A stretch of 64,000 nucleotides of DNA, taken from NCBI GenBank assembly GCA_000310025.1, contig FN649728.1, positions 4,423,976 to 4,487,975 on the forward strand, given 5' to 3'. The position numbers and the translations under genes were made by a program. The notes below the pieces were generated by a model. The model was given only the letters and a program-made list of their open reading frames with translations. It was not told the origin of the DNA and did no database searches. This DNA comes from Ectocarpus siliculosus (taxonomy: Eukaryota > Sar > Phaeophyceae > Ectocarpales > Ectocarpaceae). Of this stretch, positions 10,966 through 23,794 are shown one piece after another (position 1 is the first letter of the stretch; each line of letters opens with the position of its first letter).

Positions 10966-13215
10966 ATGGGGTGCTGCCTCTACCACTGCTGCTGCCGGCA
11001 TGCCGTTGATCGCATGGACGGCAGGCCGAGTGATTCCCTTGGCATTTTGTTACCCGTCGCCTGGTCTGTTTCGCCTAGTAGCAGTTCTTCTGGTTTCTCG
11101 CTCAACGGGTGTGGCAATGTGACCACAAGCAAGCATTCTGTGTGTCGATATGCAAGCACCACGGCTAAGTACCGTAGCTTACGCTGTGAAGAGAGGGGTC
11201 GTAGCCGTAGAAGCGGGGTACGAAAGGTATACAATGGCGTCAGAGGTCAGGAGACATACTCGAGATTAGTGCAGCAAGGTATATGGGCCTGCCCGTGCGG
11301 GCAACATATTCTGGAATTTGCAAGTGTATACAAGATGGGTATGTTTTCCATACTGCTTCTTGTCTTGTTCGAATGCCACAATAAAAAATCGACGTTAAAC
11401 TATTCCAATGCCACACTCGCAATCTTTGGTGGTAGATTGGGCACATGCATGTCCCTAAGGCGGAGAACAAGCTAGTCTGGACATCGCCATGCTCAACGGT
11501 TTCTGGGGAGCTCTCTTTTATTTTTGCACTCGCCAGGCAAACATCCCGTATCTTCGCGTGACGTACGTCTTTGTATTCCTGACTCGACTTGCACCCGGTA
11601 GTCTATAGCACATACCATGCCTCCAGGTTGTAGGAGGGAAGCTGGTGTGGATGGGGAAAATACTACTGTAGCCGACACACGTTCCTCTGGCTTCGGGCGG
11701 GTGCTAGGAGAGGTAGTTCAAGTGCTGGTCGTTTCGCGAAATTTGTCCGTTTCATGGTGCGTTTGTTTTTGTATTGTACTCTCGCTGTTGCGAGTTTGTG
11801 CCAGGGGCTCCGCTTACCTGATCTGGTCTTCTCATCCCATCATGTTTTACGTACCTCTTTATTTTAGGTATTATTCGCACCTAGTTGCAATTTTGTTTAC
11901 AGCAGTGTGTGACGGTTTCGTGGGGCCTTTGCTTTTCATTCGTGGCATTTCCTGGGGTTGACTCATCCCCCCAGATTCCAATTCTTTCCTTGAAGCGTAT
12001 AGACGACGTCCTGGGTAGATTTCATGCCGTGTAGTATCGACAAGCCAGTAACCGGTAAGAACGACGGCGGCATTTCGTGAGGAAGACTCACGAACAACAA
12101 TAACAACAATAACTTTCAACCAAGGCCAGTAGACCAATCAATTCAGGCGTGACAGCTGCCCTTGGCATCTCGCGACGCGAAGTCGAGCCGTGTACTCTTT
12201 GAAAGGCCGGGTTTAGTGTTCCTGGTTCCAGTGGCCCGTTCTGATTGGTTCGCCGCGCATTCCAACAACCGTTCGCTACTCAAGTTCCTGCTGGTTGGGA
12301 CCGCTGGTTCTATTATTTCGTATTTGCACAACAAGGAGGCCAACACATTCATCGAACAAAATCGTGCCAACTGGCCGTTTGGCAAGAGTGACGGCGGAGC
12401 AATATCCGCTGCATCCTCCGGAGCAGTGTCGATGGCAAGTGGAGCATTTTTCCACTCAAACGCCTAGACTATTTCGTGTCGTTTACTGTCGGAGCTGGGG
12501 TTCTCGCAAGGTCTTGCTTTGTCTATTCCTGTGAAAAGGAACATCGTCACTAACGTGTCTTCCTCCAAAAAGACATACTCCTTGGCATGAGCACGGGCAC
12601 ACGTCGTTGCACGGATCCCATCCGCCTCCTTTGTAGACGTGGGTGTGTCACTTCCAGAGTAAGCTGGCACAGAGTACACTTGTCTGGAAGGAGCCATCCT
12701 CCGCTGCGACATCTACGTGTTGTGCCCAACACCGTTGGGTCACACAATAGTAGCTGGGTGGTCGTGAAGGTAACCTCGCAACCTTGTGACGTTTGGACGT
12801 GGGTTGGAATCTCGGTGCAGTGACTCGAACCGGGAGTGCTGTTCACTTTATGGCCAAACAAAGCGGAACGCGAGTATTTCGGGAGGGCGCAAAAACGTCG
12901 ACTTCAAGGCCCACGACAAGAAAAATAACAGCTGAACCCCTCCTGCTGTAAAAGTCAAGGCAAGCACCGCAGAAGGAAGGCGGAGAATACAACTCCTGGC
13001 TGTCCTTCCTCCTGTGTAACCCCCGGCTGGTACGTCCAGATTGAATCCACCGAAAGGTGTAAGGACCGATATCCAGAACAACAACATGGGATCACGAAGA
13101 AAAGGCAACAGCATCAAAACTGGGGCTTAGTTGAAATGCAACAACCCCCTCCCCTCCAGCTAACCCCACCATGTCGGCCGCTGAGGCGACAAGAATGGTA
13201 CTCTACAATTGTTGG
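10966..13215. other. No gene recognised between genes A and B
   Basis: The only frame of note is 12162-12467 (+), 101 codons, with one possible membrane stretch (LLKFLLVGTAGSIISYL). It has no recognised family, no paralogue in the window and no splice support. Genes A (+) and B (-) converge on this stretch. Confidence 0.5.
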
Positions 13216-13334
13216 TTAGGCATTTGCCCAAGCCCAGAATCCAACTCCAACAACGCAGAACAACAGTTGTCTCAAAGAAAAAGGGGTCTCCCCCCCCGAG
13301 GCCCCACTTGTGTCGTCATCGCTTTCGTTGGACA

Positions 13335-13369
<35 letters not shown>

Positions 13370-15925
13370 TCGCAGAGTCCATCGGCGGCGCAGGCGAAAT
13401 ACTCTGACGTCAGGCAATCTAGGCAAAATCGATCAGCACAGGCAACATGTCCGGATCGCGGAGGAAACGTTGTCACGACACACAGAATCTGCCATAAATG
13501 CAATGCATATAGCTTTTGTACAAATACGGAGAGAGAACCCATCGCAAGCCTAAGCATGTGACGGAAGCCCGACATTTATTTTGGGGTGCACCGCACTTTG
13601 CGACCTCTGATCCCTTCGTCTCGCGTGTTCATCATGTGCAGCTCCGAGTGGCGAGGTAGGAACCGCATGTATGTATATGTTGGCCAGATTCTCTCGGCCG
13701 TTTGCCCCTACTGTAGTTTCCGGACCCTCTCCGTATCCCTAGCCCGGGATCCAGGAAAGGATCATGGAACGAAACCAACTTTCTCCCCACGGTGCCAAAT
13801 CGTGTCCATCAGGAAGCCAGCGGAATCAAGACGAGACTACTAGCGATTACACGCGGACAGGGTCGAGGTACCACAGAGCTGCAGAGAAGTTTGATCGCAG
13901 GAATCGTCGGGTGCCTATAGCAGCAGATACGAAATCATCTGCAAACATCAGTCCGGACACACTCTTTCCCTCTACTTGGACTCCCTGTCTTACTGCTCCA
14001 ACCGCCCTTATCAAATCGTTGATGTAAATCTTAAAAAGAGTGGGTGACATCGTACATCCCTGTGCGACTCCTTGGAGAATATAAAATATATGGGGGTGTT
14101 TGATTTAATTAATTGTTTTTGGGTTTGGAGAGTACATATCGAGGACCATGGCCTTCGTCGAAAGCGAATTAATATTGTGGCTAGATGAAGAACTAAGTGT
14201 CGTTCGTCTCGAGTTGGAATTTATCGAATCTCTCACTATTCTTTATTGGGAGGTATTCTTCTACTGCAGAAGCGTGCGGGTCGTCAGCATCGCGCGGTCG
14301 TTTACTCCCACTCTGACATCTGCGTCTACGGGGGTTGATGCATCTTGCTGATGTTCTTAGATTTTGAAACGTCAATCGGGTCGGGGAAAAATCCCGTAAC
14401 GCTTGTCTCACGGCTTCGGAGGGATGAAACGACCAGCTTGTTTAGCCTGGATGTTATGAAGCATGCAGACAGGTGCTTCCTCTACGAGACCGTTACAGGA
14501 GCAGCAGCCACCGCAGCAGCAACGACGACGACAACCACCACGACGACAACAACGAAATCGGCAACGTATGCTCGGGCGCCCTCACCGATGTATTCGTTAA
14601 ATTCCTCGTCTTCCCGGCAAGTAGGCGAGCTTCCGTACAGGCAGCACATCGCATCCGCAAAATCTTCGCAGCCGGTGTTGTTGTACGGAGGGCAATCCCC
14701 CTCGGAGGCGGTGGTTTCTGAGCTGTCATCAAGAATGGCGGCGCATTCCGTGCACTCGGACGACGTGGAGCAAGTCACCGCTTCTTGCAAACACGCAACG
14801 TCGGAGTCGAAAAAATCGTCGCCGCCGTCGTCATCATCACCCCAGTCCGGGTCCCTGACGTATCCGTCGCGGCAGATTTCATCCACCTCGCCGCCCCAGC
14901 AGAGTAACTCCCCTAAACACGCTGATGGGCAATGGAAAGAGATACCACGGCGGTTGTACCGTAGCAGCAGCAGTAGAACGATAGCGTCAATGGACAGTTT
15001 CAGAGTGGAAGCCTTGGCCATGCAGGCCGCAACATGAACATGAGTGCAGGGGTTGCAAAGATGGCCGCAGCGGACCAAGTGTGCATGAATACTCTCAACG
15101 TAACGATATTTCTGGTGACGAAGAGGGTGCCAAATGGATGCCGATAAGATATCCGGTGGCCTTAAGATATTGTCTTGCGGTGGCTGGTCTTTCCCTAGGG
15201 ACATCGATCGGTTGACGGCCTGCCGTGTATAACAATGAGACACACCCGGTTAAACGCTAATGTCGTCTACCGGGAACCCGCACACAACACAACACAAAAC
15301 TATTCTGACTTAAAAACCAGATGTCTTCCCGGCCTCAACAACTCCAACCATGGGACGTCTCAGCGTTTCAGTGCAGAAACTAGTTGGCCGATGCCGTTAC
15401 GCGAGGATGGCCTGCCGTACCAACAAGTTCGACGAGTAGGGTGTTTTCCAAGCAGGCGTCCGAGGTTCCGTATGTGCAGCACAGCGAGTCCCAGTACGAT
15501 TCGCAGTCCACCACATCAATCTCGTTACAGTAAGCAGGGCCCGACGCCGCACATATCAGACAGTCGACGCTCGCAAAGCAAGCCTCCATGGTTGCGGAGA
15601 GGCATGATTCTTCTGACGATTGGTTTGTCGAATTTGAATTTGTGACGGTGGTATTGGTGGTAGATGAGGCTGCAACTGCGAGCATGTGCTGCCAGTTGTG
15701 GTTCGTCGCCTTGCCGATAAAGCTGGGAAATGGCGCCCCCACTTGGAGAAGAAGTTCTGGGATCGACGTCTGCTCCTGCACCGGAGCTTGCTTCGCGACG
15801 ACGAGTCTCGACACAAGGAGCAGAAGAGGGAAGCGTGCGGCGATGGCCTTGCGATCTGGAGATGATGTTGTGGAGACGCCGAACGTCGATGAATGTGCCG
15901 CTTGCTGCGTTGCCCTACTGTCCAT
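13216..15925 (-). CDS. Gene B: membrane-tethered cysteine-rich protein with two cysteine units
   Basis: Three exons on the minus strand, 15925-15421, 14912-14586 and 13418-13216, join in phase 1 at both junctions and give 344 residues ending in TAA. Residues about 32-45 (FPLLLLVSRLVVAK) form a signal anchor. An Asn/Thr/Ser-rich stretch with three N-glycosylation sequons follows, then unit 1 (SCLSATMEAC ... SLCCTYG). Exon 2 starts with GELLCWGGEVDEIC, an unusual linker with two cysteines instead of three, then an acidic stretch and unit 2 (AMCCLYG). Exon 3 begins DCLTSEYFACAADGLC, then a run of twelve Asp encoded by a GAC-type microsatellite, then a hydrophobic C-terminus (LLFCVVGVGFWAWANA). 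An upstream ATG at 16048 is possible; 15925 was chosen because it puts the hydrophobic segment nearer the N-terminus. Intron 2 holds a reverse-transcriptase fragment. Confidence 0.7.
13337..13375 (+). repeat. (GTC)n microsatellite, coding poly-Asp in gene B
   Basis: About twelve triplets lie within the third exon of gene B and are read on the minus strand as GAC (Asp). They sit between the last cysteine of unit 2 and the C-terminal hydrophobic segment, so repeat length would set the length of an acidic spacer. Confidence 0.85.
13847..14100 (-). mobile_element. Reverse-transcriptase fragment of a non-LTR retrotransposon
   Basis: The minus-strand frame reads GVAQGCTMSPTLFKIYINDL and, about 35 residues on, GLMFADDF. 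These are the Q-G-x-x-x-S-P and F-A-D-D motifs of LINE reverse transcriptase, the latter carrying the catalytic aspartates. Only about 80 residues remain, with no endonuclease or 3' tail visible. It lies in the second intron of gene B in the same orientation. Confidence 0.8.
14500..14560 (+). repeat. Degenerate (ACG/ACC/GCA)n microsatellite in an intron of gene B
   Basis: Imperfect trinucleotide tract just inside the intron after exon 2 of gene B. Read in the exon frame it would give a Val run, but the donor at 14585 places it in the intron. Confidence 0.7.
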
Positions 15926-17610
15926 AGTTTGTCGAGGAAAGTGTAGTTTATTGTTGACAATTCTCGGGGAAACACCACAAGCAAGGGCCGAGCAAGGTAA
16001 GTGCACGAAATACGAGTACCAAACATGAGGTACGAGGTACATAGTCACGAGACGAGAGTTAGACGGTTAGGTTGTGATGTAACGTATCTCTTCGTGACAC
16101 GCGAGATTGCGCCGCAGATCAGGTTGCAGGTTGCGCCGCATCGGGGGCCACATCCTACACATGTGGTGATGTAGCAGCATAGCATCGAGAGGAATTGCCG
16201 CGATCGGCTGGCAAAAGTATTCTTGCTTTATTGCTGGGCAATCAAGAGTATCCCCGCCTTAGCGTGTTGCGCCGTGCGCTGCAGCGATACCCGAAGGACA
16301 CAACTATTCATTGCCTTGTGAAGATGATACCGTAGTTCGCACACGCCTCCGCGCAGTCTTCAACGAGGCCAAAACGACACAACAAACAGCTCCGAGTATG
16401 GCGTTGGCGCCATCATGCCCCTACCCTCTGTGCTGTTAACTTTGACTGTGCCACCTAGCTCTAGCTCGTCGTCGGAAGGGTTGCCGGACATTCTTCGACG
16501 AGCGCGTGATACGCATCCTTCCGCAAAGCCTCGGCGATCTCTTCCTGCTCCTCTAGCTTCGCCCAAGACTGAGCCGCTGCGACGGCTGTAGGGGGAGGGG
16601 CGAGTTCCCCGGGGTGATGGCAAGGTGGGTCAACACCTTGCACATCTCCGAGTCTTCGACGGGGTCCCCATCCGCCTCTGTCTTTGTGCAACGCGTTTTC
16701 AGTGCAGCCGTGAGCTCTACAACAACCGACATCCTTGGCACCGCCGTTCCACGAGCGCCGGGTGTCTGCAAAAATTTGAACCGATACCCGCTAATCTTCC
16801 CTTATTCTTCCCTTAGACAGCTACAATAACCGCCACTAGGGGCACGACCGACTCAATAGCGGTTGTGCAACCGCTCAACTGGGGTGCAGCATGCCACGAG
16901 ATGCTGGAATCTCTTCTCAGGCCCTTCCGCTAAACAGGGAACCACTTAACCGGGACGACGACTGTAACGCCAAACAACTGTTCTAGCTGCATTCCTCTTT
17001 GCCTATTGCATGTTTCAAAATTGGAGAAGGCTTCAAAATATACTATAGTGCGCCTGAGCTGCTGCGGACATCGTCGGCACTCCGTACCCGTTATCCACAC
17101 CATCTGCATAGCTAAGCATGCACTCAAGATTGCGCACGCCGATGCTATCACCAAAGCGACCTACGGGGGCGTTGGCTGGGGGAAGGAACTGATTAGCTTC
17201 ATACCCCCGCCTTCGCGAAGGACTTGCTACGACCGCCCCCCCTTACCGACAAAGCAGGTGCAATTCCTCCCGCCGCCGGTGTGCCGGGTATTCTCTGAAG
17301 CAAGACATAAGACGCTGAGAACACGCGTTCCCAGCCGCGTGAATGATGCCAAGACTTGTCGTCGTCTGGCGAAAAACAACATGTGCCGTGCTGAACGTAC
17401 GTAGTATCCTTCTTCATCATCCGTTCGATCAACTGTTGAAGGAAATCTAACCAGGTCCCCACGCACGCCGAGGTACCATCAATGCTCATGTGACTGCCTG
17501 TCGATTGGGCGTACACTTGAAACGCCGTTCGACGTTATCATACCCACAAAGCCGTGACAACTACAAACAGGCGTGCCAACGTGCTGTTTGGGAGCGTAAA
17601 CGCGGGCCGT
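15926..17610. other. Mostly non-coding; possible broken frames at 16345-16775 (-) and duplicated flank from 17000
   Basis: On the minus strand at 16771-16555 and 16640-16461 two overlapping frames look coding in composition (one contains KLEEQEEIAEALRKDAYHAL), but they are offset and I found no phase-consistent intron joining them. The family is unknown. From about 17000 to 17560 the sequence is similar to 23195-23750, the 3' flank of gene D. Confidence 0.4.
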
Positions 17611-19743
17611 TCACAGTAGCACCTCCACTGCGGTGAAGATGAAACCGGCGATACCGGTAGCAACTGCACCGAACACGGCCGCGCCTGGCGACGAGCGCGC
17701 AAAGAAGTTAGACGTCCCGCTGCGACCGGAGCCGGAGTGGGAGCAGGGGTAGCCGGAGAAGGGGTAACCGGACTGCCGCAAGTGTCGACCAACGTACATG
17801 ACTCCTACCACGATCATGCAGTCTGATTGAAATAGGCGCGTGAAAACAAGATTTGGGTGCGGGGCCCGCCGAGAGCATTAATAATGGGGCGTCGCGGCGG
17901 TGGGCGGACACGATGAACACATTTCCTCCGCTCGGCCCCCCACGCGAAAAAGGAAAACGCTCGTTGCCAACACCCCGTCAAGACGCGGAAAAAAAACGAA
18001 AAACATGGACATCCAGAAGATCAGAGTACCCGGTGTCCATCGGAACGTACGGACCGAGAACACACAAATTTGGTGCACAGGGACCGAAATATGCTTGAGG
18101 GCCCACTCTAGCATTATCATTTACCACACAAGACACTCCCGGGGCCTGTCTCCATTTCGGTGGAGTACTTTGAGCTTGTTGTTCCTTAGACTTATAGCAG
18201 GCAAACAGTTTCTGTTGAATTTGGATGGGCCCAAACTGTGAACCAAAAACCATGAGCTTACTGACGACCTCCAAGATCAAGGCGTTGGTGTTGCAGCCGT
18301 CTTCCTCCCCAATCACGCAACAGTAATGCTCAGCAGTTGCTAGGCAGTGGTTGTCGGTATAGGTTGTTTCGCAGTCTCTGTCCGCCGCGCTGAAGCAGTC
18401 CAGGCAGGCGTCATCATCCTGGGAAACAGGCAGATGGAAACATCAGGATTGATCTAATCGGGTAGGCACACTGTTCAACAGTTGGAGAAAAGGAATGGTA
18501 TCAACAGCGGCAGCATCAGAATATGCGTGTCGAGTGTATCTCTGTTCCTCGTTGCCTTCCTGCTGGGGCTCCATCGAACCGGCCAATTACTTTTTGTTGA
18601 TTAGGAAAGGAAACCTTGAACCATGGTGACGTTCATCAGCCCAATATACTGTTCATTTGTTCGTTTCCCGTACATAAGCAGCCTAAAACGTAGAAACCCG
18701 TCGCGTCGAACTTGTTGTTTGATATGGGAATTCTGGTAGCAGAGCAAGAATCACAATGCTACGATTGGTGTTTACCAGAACAACAGAGCAACTGTTCTGG
18801 TGTACTAGTCACACCGCGTGGTCTGAACGGAAGCAAAGGCTTTACCACCGTCCATGGATCTACCCCAGGATGTGTATTTTTCCCACCCGTTTGCATTCTT
18901 TCTCGCCACAAACGTTTCCACGATTGAGGGCAGAATCGATCTAGGTGCAAAGGTACGCCTCGCAAACCAAGCGTGTTCCCCTTGGTGTTATGCCCATTTG
19001 TGCCCAATAGTGCTTGCTCTCTCATTTCAAGCCGCTCTTGAGGGCATTTCGACCATTCTTCCACCGATTTTTGGTTGTGACGGCTTGTTGCGGGGTCTAG
19101 TCATCGTCTTGTAGCACAAAAACGTGACGGAGTATACTCGGATTTTGAATCGCGTCGGCGTTGGAGGTGCGTTGGTATTCAAATCACCGGTTGAACCGTA
19201 CGGCATGCCACCGCGTGGGGTGTGTTTTCACCAAGACAGAGATACCGGAATCCCTTCGCCTGCATGTTCCACACCCACCTGCTATGCAGCAGTCGGCATC
19301 GGCGCACCCGCTGCCGGCGCAGTCGGTGGTTGCCGCCGCTGAAATCTGACGTTCGCCGTCCACCATCCAGGTGTGCGAAAGGCACTTCGTGTCTAGTGAG
19401 AAAAATCGACCGGGCGGAGAGGGACCATGCAACAGACAAACAGGGGCAAATTTCAGATCTGTCATCATGAATTAGTTTCTTGCGAGGCCACCGGGTAGTG
19501 CATCTATCGCACAAAGCTTGCGATAAACATTCGGGGTTAAGAAGATATGCGAGGTCACCGGTTGAGTCCCAAGACGTCGACGTCACGCGGCTCGCTCACC
19601 ATCCAAGTCGCAGACAACAGTCGCGGCGTCACCGTCGGCGTTGTAATCTATGTAGCCGTCCATGCAGGTGCACGTGGCGGTGTTGTCGTCTTCAGTGGCG
19701 CAATCCTGGTTGTCTCCGCATACGGCTGCGGCCGTGCACGGGT
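17611..19743 (-). pseudogene. Pseudogene C: partial, frameshifted paralogue of gene D
   Basis: Four minus-strand exons match gene D: an EGF-like exon 19743-19600 (DPCTAAAVCGDNQDC, CMDGYIDYNADGD), a six-cysteine exon 19392-19279 in which one conserved Cys is Trp (HTWMVDG), a 12-cysteine-unit exon 18418-18262 (DDDACLDC ... HYCCVIG) and a terminal exon 17822-17611 ending TGA. No intact signal-peptide exon, and no counterpart of gene D's short exon at 25522-25476, was found. In the terminal exon two indels of about -8 and -1 relative to gene D put roughly 30 codons out of frame, so ESCTLVDTC is lost, but the frame is restored for the conserved tail (GTSNFFARSSPG, VATGIAGFIFTAVEVLL). A LINE fragment and an exon-1 remnant lie upstream. 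Confidence 0.65.
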
Positions 19744-19916
19744 CTTCAAGACAGGGGCAACATGTACGGTGGGGTTCGGCCGTCTGTAGTGAGGGTCTTG
19801 AAGAGCCTCCCATGTGTATATTGAACTTCATGCCTTACAAATCATTTTCAACTGCATCACCGGGAGGTGGGCTTGCTCGCTCATTCCAAGCCAGCTCCAC
19901 AGCGCGTTCCACTCGT

Positions 19917-20420
19917 TCAACCACCGATTCGTAGTTGCAACGGCTTGTTGTGAGGTCCAATCATCGCGTTGGGGGAAACAATTTCTTGGGCACCCTTGGC
20001 GCAATGTCCTTGTCGAAGTCCCTGGGTGACCTCGAACCAGTCAGAGAGCTCCCCGTCGCCCATGCGTACCCTGCCTTGCATTCCGTCGTGGAACTGCTCC
20101 CCGTCGCCCATGCGTACCCTGCCTTGCATTCCGTCGTGGACTTGGTGGATGGCTGCAATCGTTTCCTCCGGGATCTCCGCTCGAACCACAGCAGCCAGCT
20201 CTCCATCGACGAGTCAATTTCCTTCTGGTCGACGAAGCACTTGGAAGCATGTACAAGAGTGGAGTTCTCCGCCTGCGCCCCAGCTCCTCTAGCCTGTGCA
20301 CCACGAGCTGCAAGTCGGCGGTGGATCTACCCAGCCGGAAGCCGCACTGGTCGTCCGTCAAGATGTCCTGCGGTCTGCAGTAGGCGCTGAGGCAGTTTTG
20401 CGATGATCTTCAGGGTTGCT
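19917..20420 (-). mobile_element. LINE reverse-transcriptase fragment with a 48-base internal duplication
   Basis: Minus-strand frames read DDQCGFRLGRSTADLQLVV and then [18 protein letters not shown] ... VTQGLRQG. These match the order of motifs in non-LTR reverse transcriptases (Q-x-G-F-R-x-G-R-S-T, then the G-x-R-Q-G region). Frameshifts separate the two parts. [14 protein letters not shown] is tandemly duplicated through a 48-base repeat (20049 and 20097). It lies between the EGF exon of pseudogene C and its possible exon-1 remnant. Confidence 0.75.
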
Positions 20421-20895
20421 TAGCCTGCGTGTGAGATTCCGGATATATCCCATTATATTTCTGCAGTTCCAGTTGGATTGGTCCGACCAATTGTACAGTT
20501 ACCACCCGCACGTAAGCACCTCTAGGTTTGACCGAGGGTTCTTACTTCCGAACTTGTGCTGCGAATATGACCACCATATAGGTTTTTGTGTAGGAGTTCT
20601 TGACCGAGCTCACAATAAATGGAGCTCAAGTTCTAAATGGTTTTGAGCTTTTCGAGGCTCAATTTCTGAACTACCAAGTTCTTTCAAGTGCGGGCGTTAG
20701 CTGTAGGGACCTTTGATGGTGGCGTCCTTCCATTCCTTCGAGACCTCCCCCTCGTCCTACGCGTCGACGAGAATGGCATGGAGGAAAGATAACGATAGGC
20801 TTGCTGGTAGCTCCATCGGCAGGTCTTCTGTGGATACCCTAAAAAAAACACTTCCATTCCGAAACCTACTTTGTTTCTATCGATGATTTACTTAC

Positions 20896-21000
20896 CAGCA
20901 GCAATCGACGCACTTTCATGCCCGTCAAGTGTACTCTCAGAGTGGGTAGCCATGCCCGGCGAGGATTCCTGCCTCGCAGGAGGTCTCGTCCAATGCAGTG
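20896..21000 (-). pseudogene. Possible remnant of a signal-peptide exon like exon 1 of gene D
   Basis: The exon-end and donor region of gene D exon 1 (+ strand gatttacttacagcagcaat) recurs at 20885-20906 with one inserted base. Read on the minus strand the preceding bases give CVDCC-like residues, but the frame has several stops upstream and no signal peptide. It fits a decayed first exon of pseudogene C, displaced by the LINE insertion. The evidence is one short match. Confidence 0.35.
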
Positions 21001-23794
21001 CTAACCTACTCCTGCTGATGCCAAGTACAGAGGGCGTAGAGAACGTCATATCGGTCTCCTACAGGTTTACCGGCATTTTCAGTACTAGGTGTGACATGTG
21101 AATTGCTGGGATTTGGTATCATTGTTTCTGTGGTCGTCAGGTCTGGCCTCCAGGAGAATGGTATTACCTGCCTGTGAGTGAGGGTTCCTGTTTCGTTGAT
21201 CACACCCCATCTCGCTGTTTTTGTTGCCATCACCAGGGCTGTCTGCCGTGAATATTTCGGCAACAAACCCAACGCGACAAACACTTTTGGTTCTCTCGTG
21301 TACCCCAAAAGTCATGAACGATATAAGACCCCTAAAAACGACCTGGAAGACAGCCAACGCCATCTGCGCCTCGAACACCACGTGTGTGTATCGTTTTGCG
21401 ACAATTAATCCTCAGGGCTTCAACATAAATTTAAAGAAAACACTCATGCAGCGAGAAAAAAACCTGCACCGATTTACCAAGTTTCTACAGTATCCGGACA
21501 GTCCAAAAAAAGGAGTAACCGCGGCGCAGGAAACAAACGCCTTCACCCATTGATTTGGATCACACGACCCTCTCCCCAATACTAAGCAGAGACTCCTCCT
21601 GATAAATCGAGACTCCATCTCACCAATATCTTGTTTAAAGGAAAAGGCACAGGAAGATCCCTTGAACCCACTATCATTGCCATCATCCCACCACCTTTGA
21701 AACCAGGGATGGCAGAAGGCCACCGTACTGCCGTCGCATCTGAGGGCAAACGATACCATACGTCGAATCATGGACATGAAATTCAAGGGGCTTGACAACA
21801 AGGCGAAAGGAAGGGTGAACTGGGCAGCAAATGGGAGGCGTCGAGCTGCGGAAGCCACGGAAATATGGTACGGGAACTAACGAACACAATACCCCACGGT
21901 AGTTTCTGGATGGTAACTGGCCATCACGGTTTCCTTACGGGAACCGGCCATCACGGTAATGCACGGAAATCTTTGGGTTGGAACTGACCCCCAAGGTAAT
22001 GCACGTTAACGCTTGGTTGGGTGATACACCCCACACGGCGAAGCATCAATTCTAAAACATTGTGTGAGGATTCGTTTCGGCTGTGAGCACATATCGTAAC
22101 ACACAGTAAACGGTGCGTCCCAAAGAACACGGCAATTGTTTTTTGAGACTATGTACAGGCAAAACTCGCAGCCAATTTACCAAAAGACGAGAGAGAGGCA
22201 AAAGACAGAGGACGAAAGACAACGAACGACGTCCAGAGCTACACCTCGCAATCGATATCAAATCACTTGATCATAACCCTTCTGAGCTACGTGAGGACTG
22301 AACGTACCGCACTGTTTTGCGAGACGACGCATTCAAAATACTAATAAATCACCAGCTCGCACGCGTATATATATCGAGCTAAATAAACCACAAAGCAATT
22401 CGCTGATCTGCATCATAGCGGGCAAGAAGTCCAATACAAACAGAAAACCCTTGCCTTGAGGCTATGTGCTGCCCTCTCAGCTACGGTCAATAGGTGTAGC
22501 ATTACCGCGTGGTTCTGGTAACTGAATACTGGTAGTTGAAGATATATGCGTGGTAATTGTTTGTGTGGTACCAAAAAACCACGGGATTCGACATTTTCAC
22601 GGTAGGTAATCGGTTGGGTGCGAACAACGGGATATGATACATACCCACCCGTGGTGACGAGTCGGATGGTGGGAGAAGGTCCTCCGCTTGGCAATCGTTG
22701 TGAATGGGTGGGTACGGTAACTGCGAATTGTCACGGTAACGATGATACCAACTACCATCCCCCCCGTGGAATTTCCGTGAGAAAAGTACGGCGGGAATGC
22801 CCGAGAGGAACCTTGGAAAATACCGTACTGTGGCCGTCGGTTTAAGACATCGACGTGGAAGGTATGGGTTATTGCCCGCCTTTCACTGTGAGAACGGGTT
22901 CGTTCCCAGTCAAAACGACGTCGGGTCCGTTCTTTGGGCCCGTTTTAGTCTTTCCATGGTGAGCTTAGACGAAAGAAAAAGGTGTGACAAAAATGGCATT
23001 TTTCATGGGCCTAGGCTGACAAAAACTGAAGCTAGCAGCGGCATCTCTGCAGCAGGACGATACGCCTAGTTCGTTCAGCGAGAGACGCTCGCGCTTCTCC
23101 ACAAAGTCTTGCGATTCTGCCAAATCGTAGTGCAAGAAATAAATAGTCTCATCGCCAATTCCCCTCTTCCCTCCCTGCCTAGTTGGCCCCCTATTGCATG
23201 TCTCGAAATCGGCGTACAGCTTCTATACCACCATGTAAATACTAGTGTGTGCCTGAGATACGGACTGCGTACATCGTAACCAACCATATTCATCTGCATC
23301 GCTGACTATACATCCAAGGTTGCGTACTCCAATGCTCTCACTCAAACGACCACGGGGAGGATTCGATTCGTCTGACCCCCTCCCCTATTCGAGTGGCTTG
23401 CTACAATCGCCCCCCCGCCCCCCCCGAATGAGAACGTACCGTCACGTGCATGATTTTCTCTGAAGTACGAGACGCTGAGAACACGCGTTTCCAACTTCTA
23501 CATGAAAGATTCCAAGACTTGCGTCATCTGGCTGTGCTGTAACGTACGTAGTATCGCAACGAACGCTCGTGACCACCTGCTCCAGCAACTGTTGAAGGAA
23601 ATCGCACAAGGCCCCCAAGCCCGCCGAGGTACTGTCAATGCTCATGTGACTGCCTGTCGATTGGGTGTACACTTGAAAAGCCGTTCGATGTCATCATACC
23701 CACAAAGCCGTGACAACTAAAAACACGTGTCCAACGCGCTACATGGGAACGTATTTTTTTCATGGGTTGCTTTCAACCCTGAAACGCGGACCGT
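21001..23794. other. No gene recognised; degenerate cacggtaa-rich sequence
   Basis: 21880-22050 and 22490-22760 contain scattered copies of cacggtaa/ttaccg-type words, in places in opposite orientation, which suggests an old satellite or foldback element. 23195-23750 is the copy of the flank found at 17000-17560. No supported exon was found. Confidence 0.5.
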
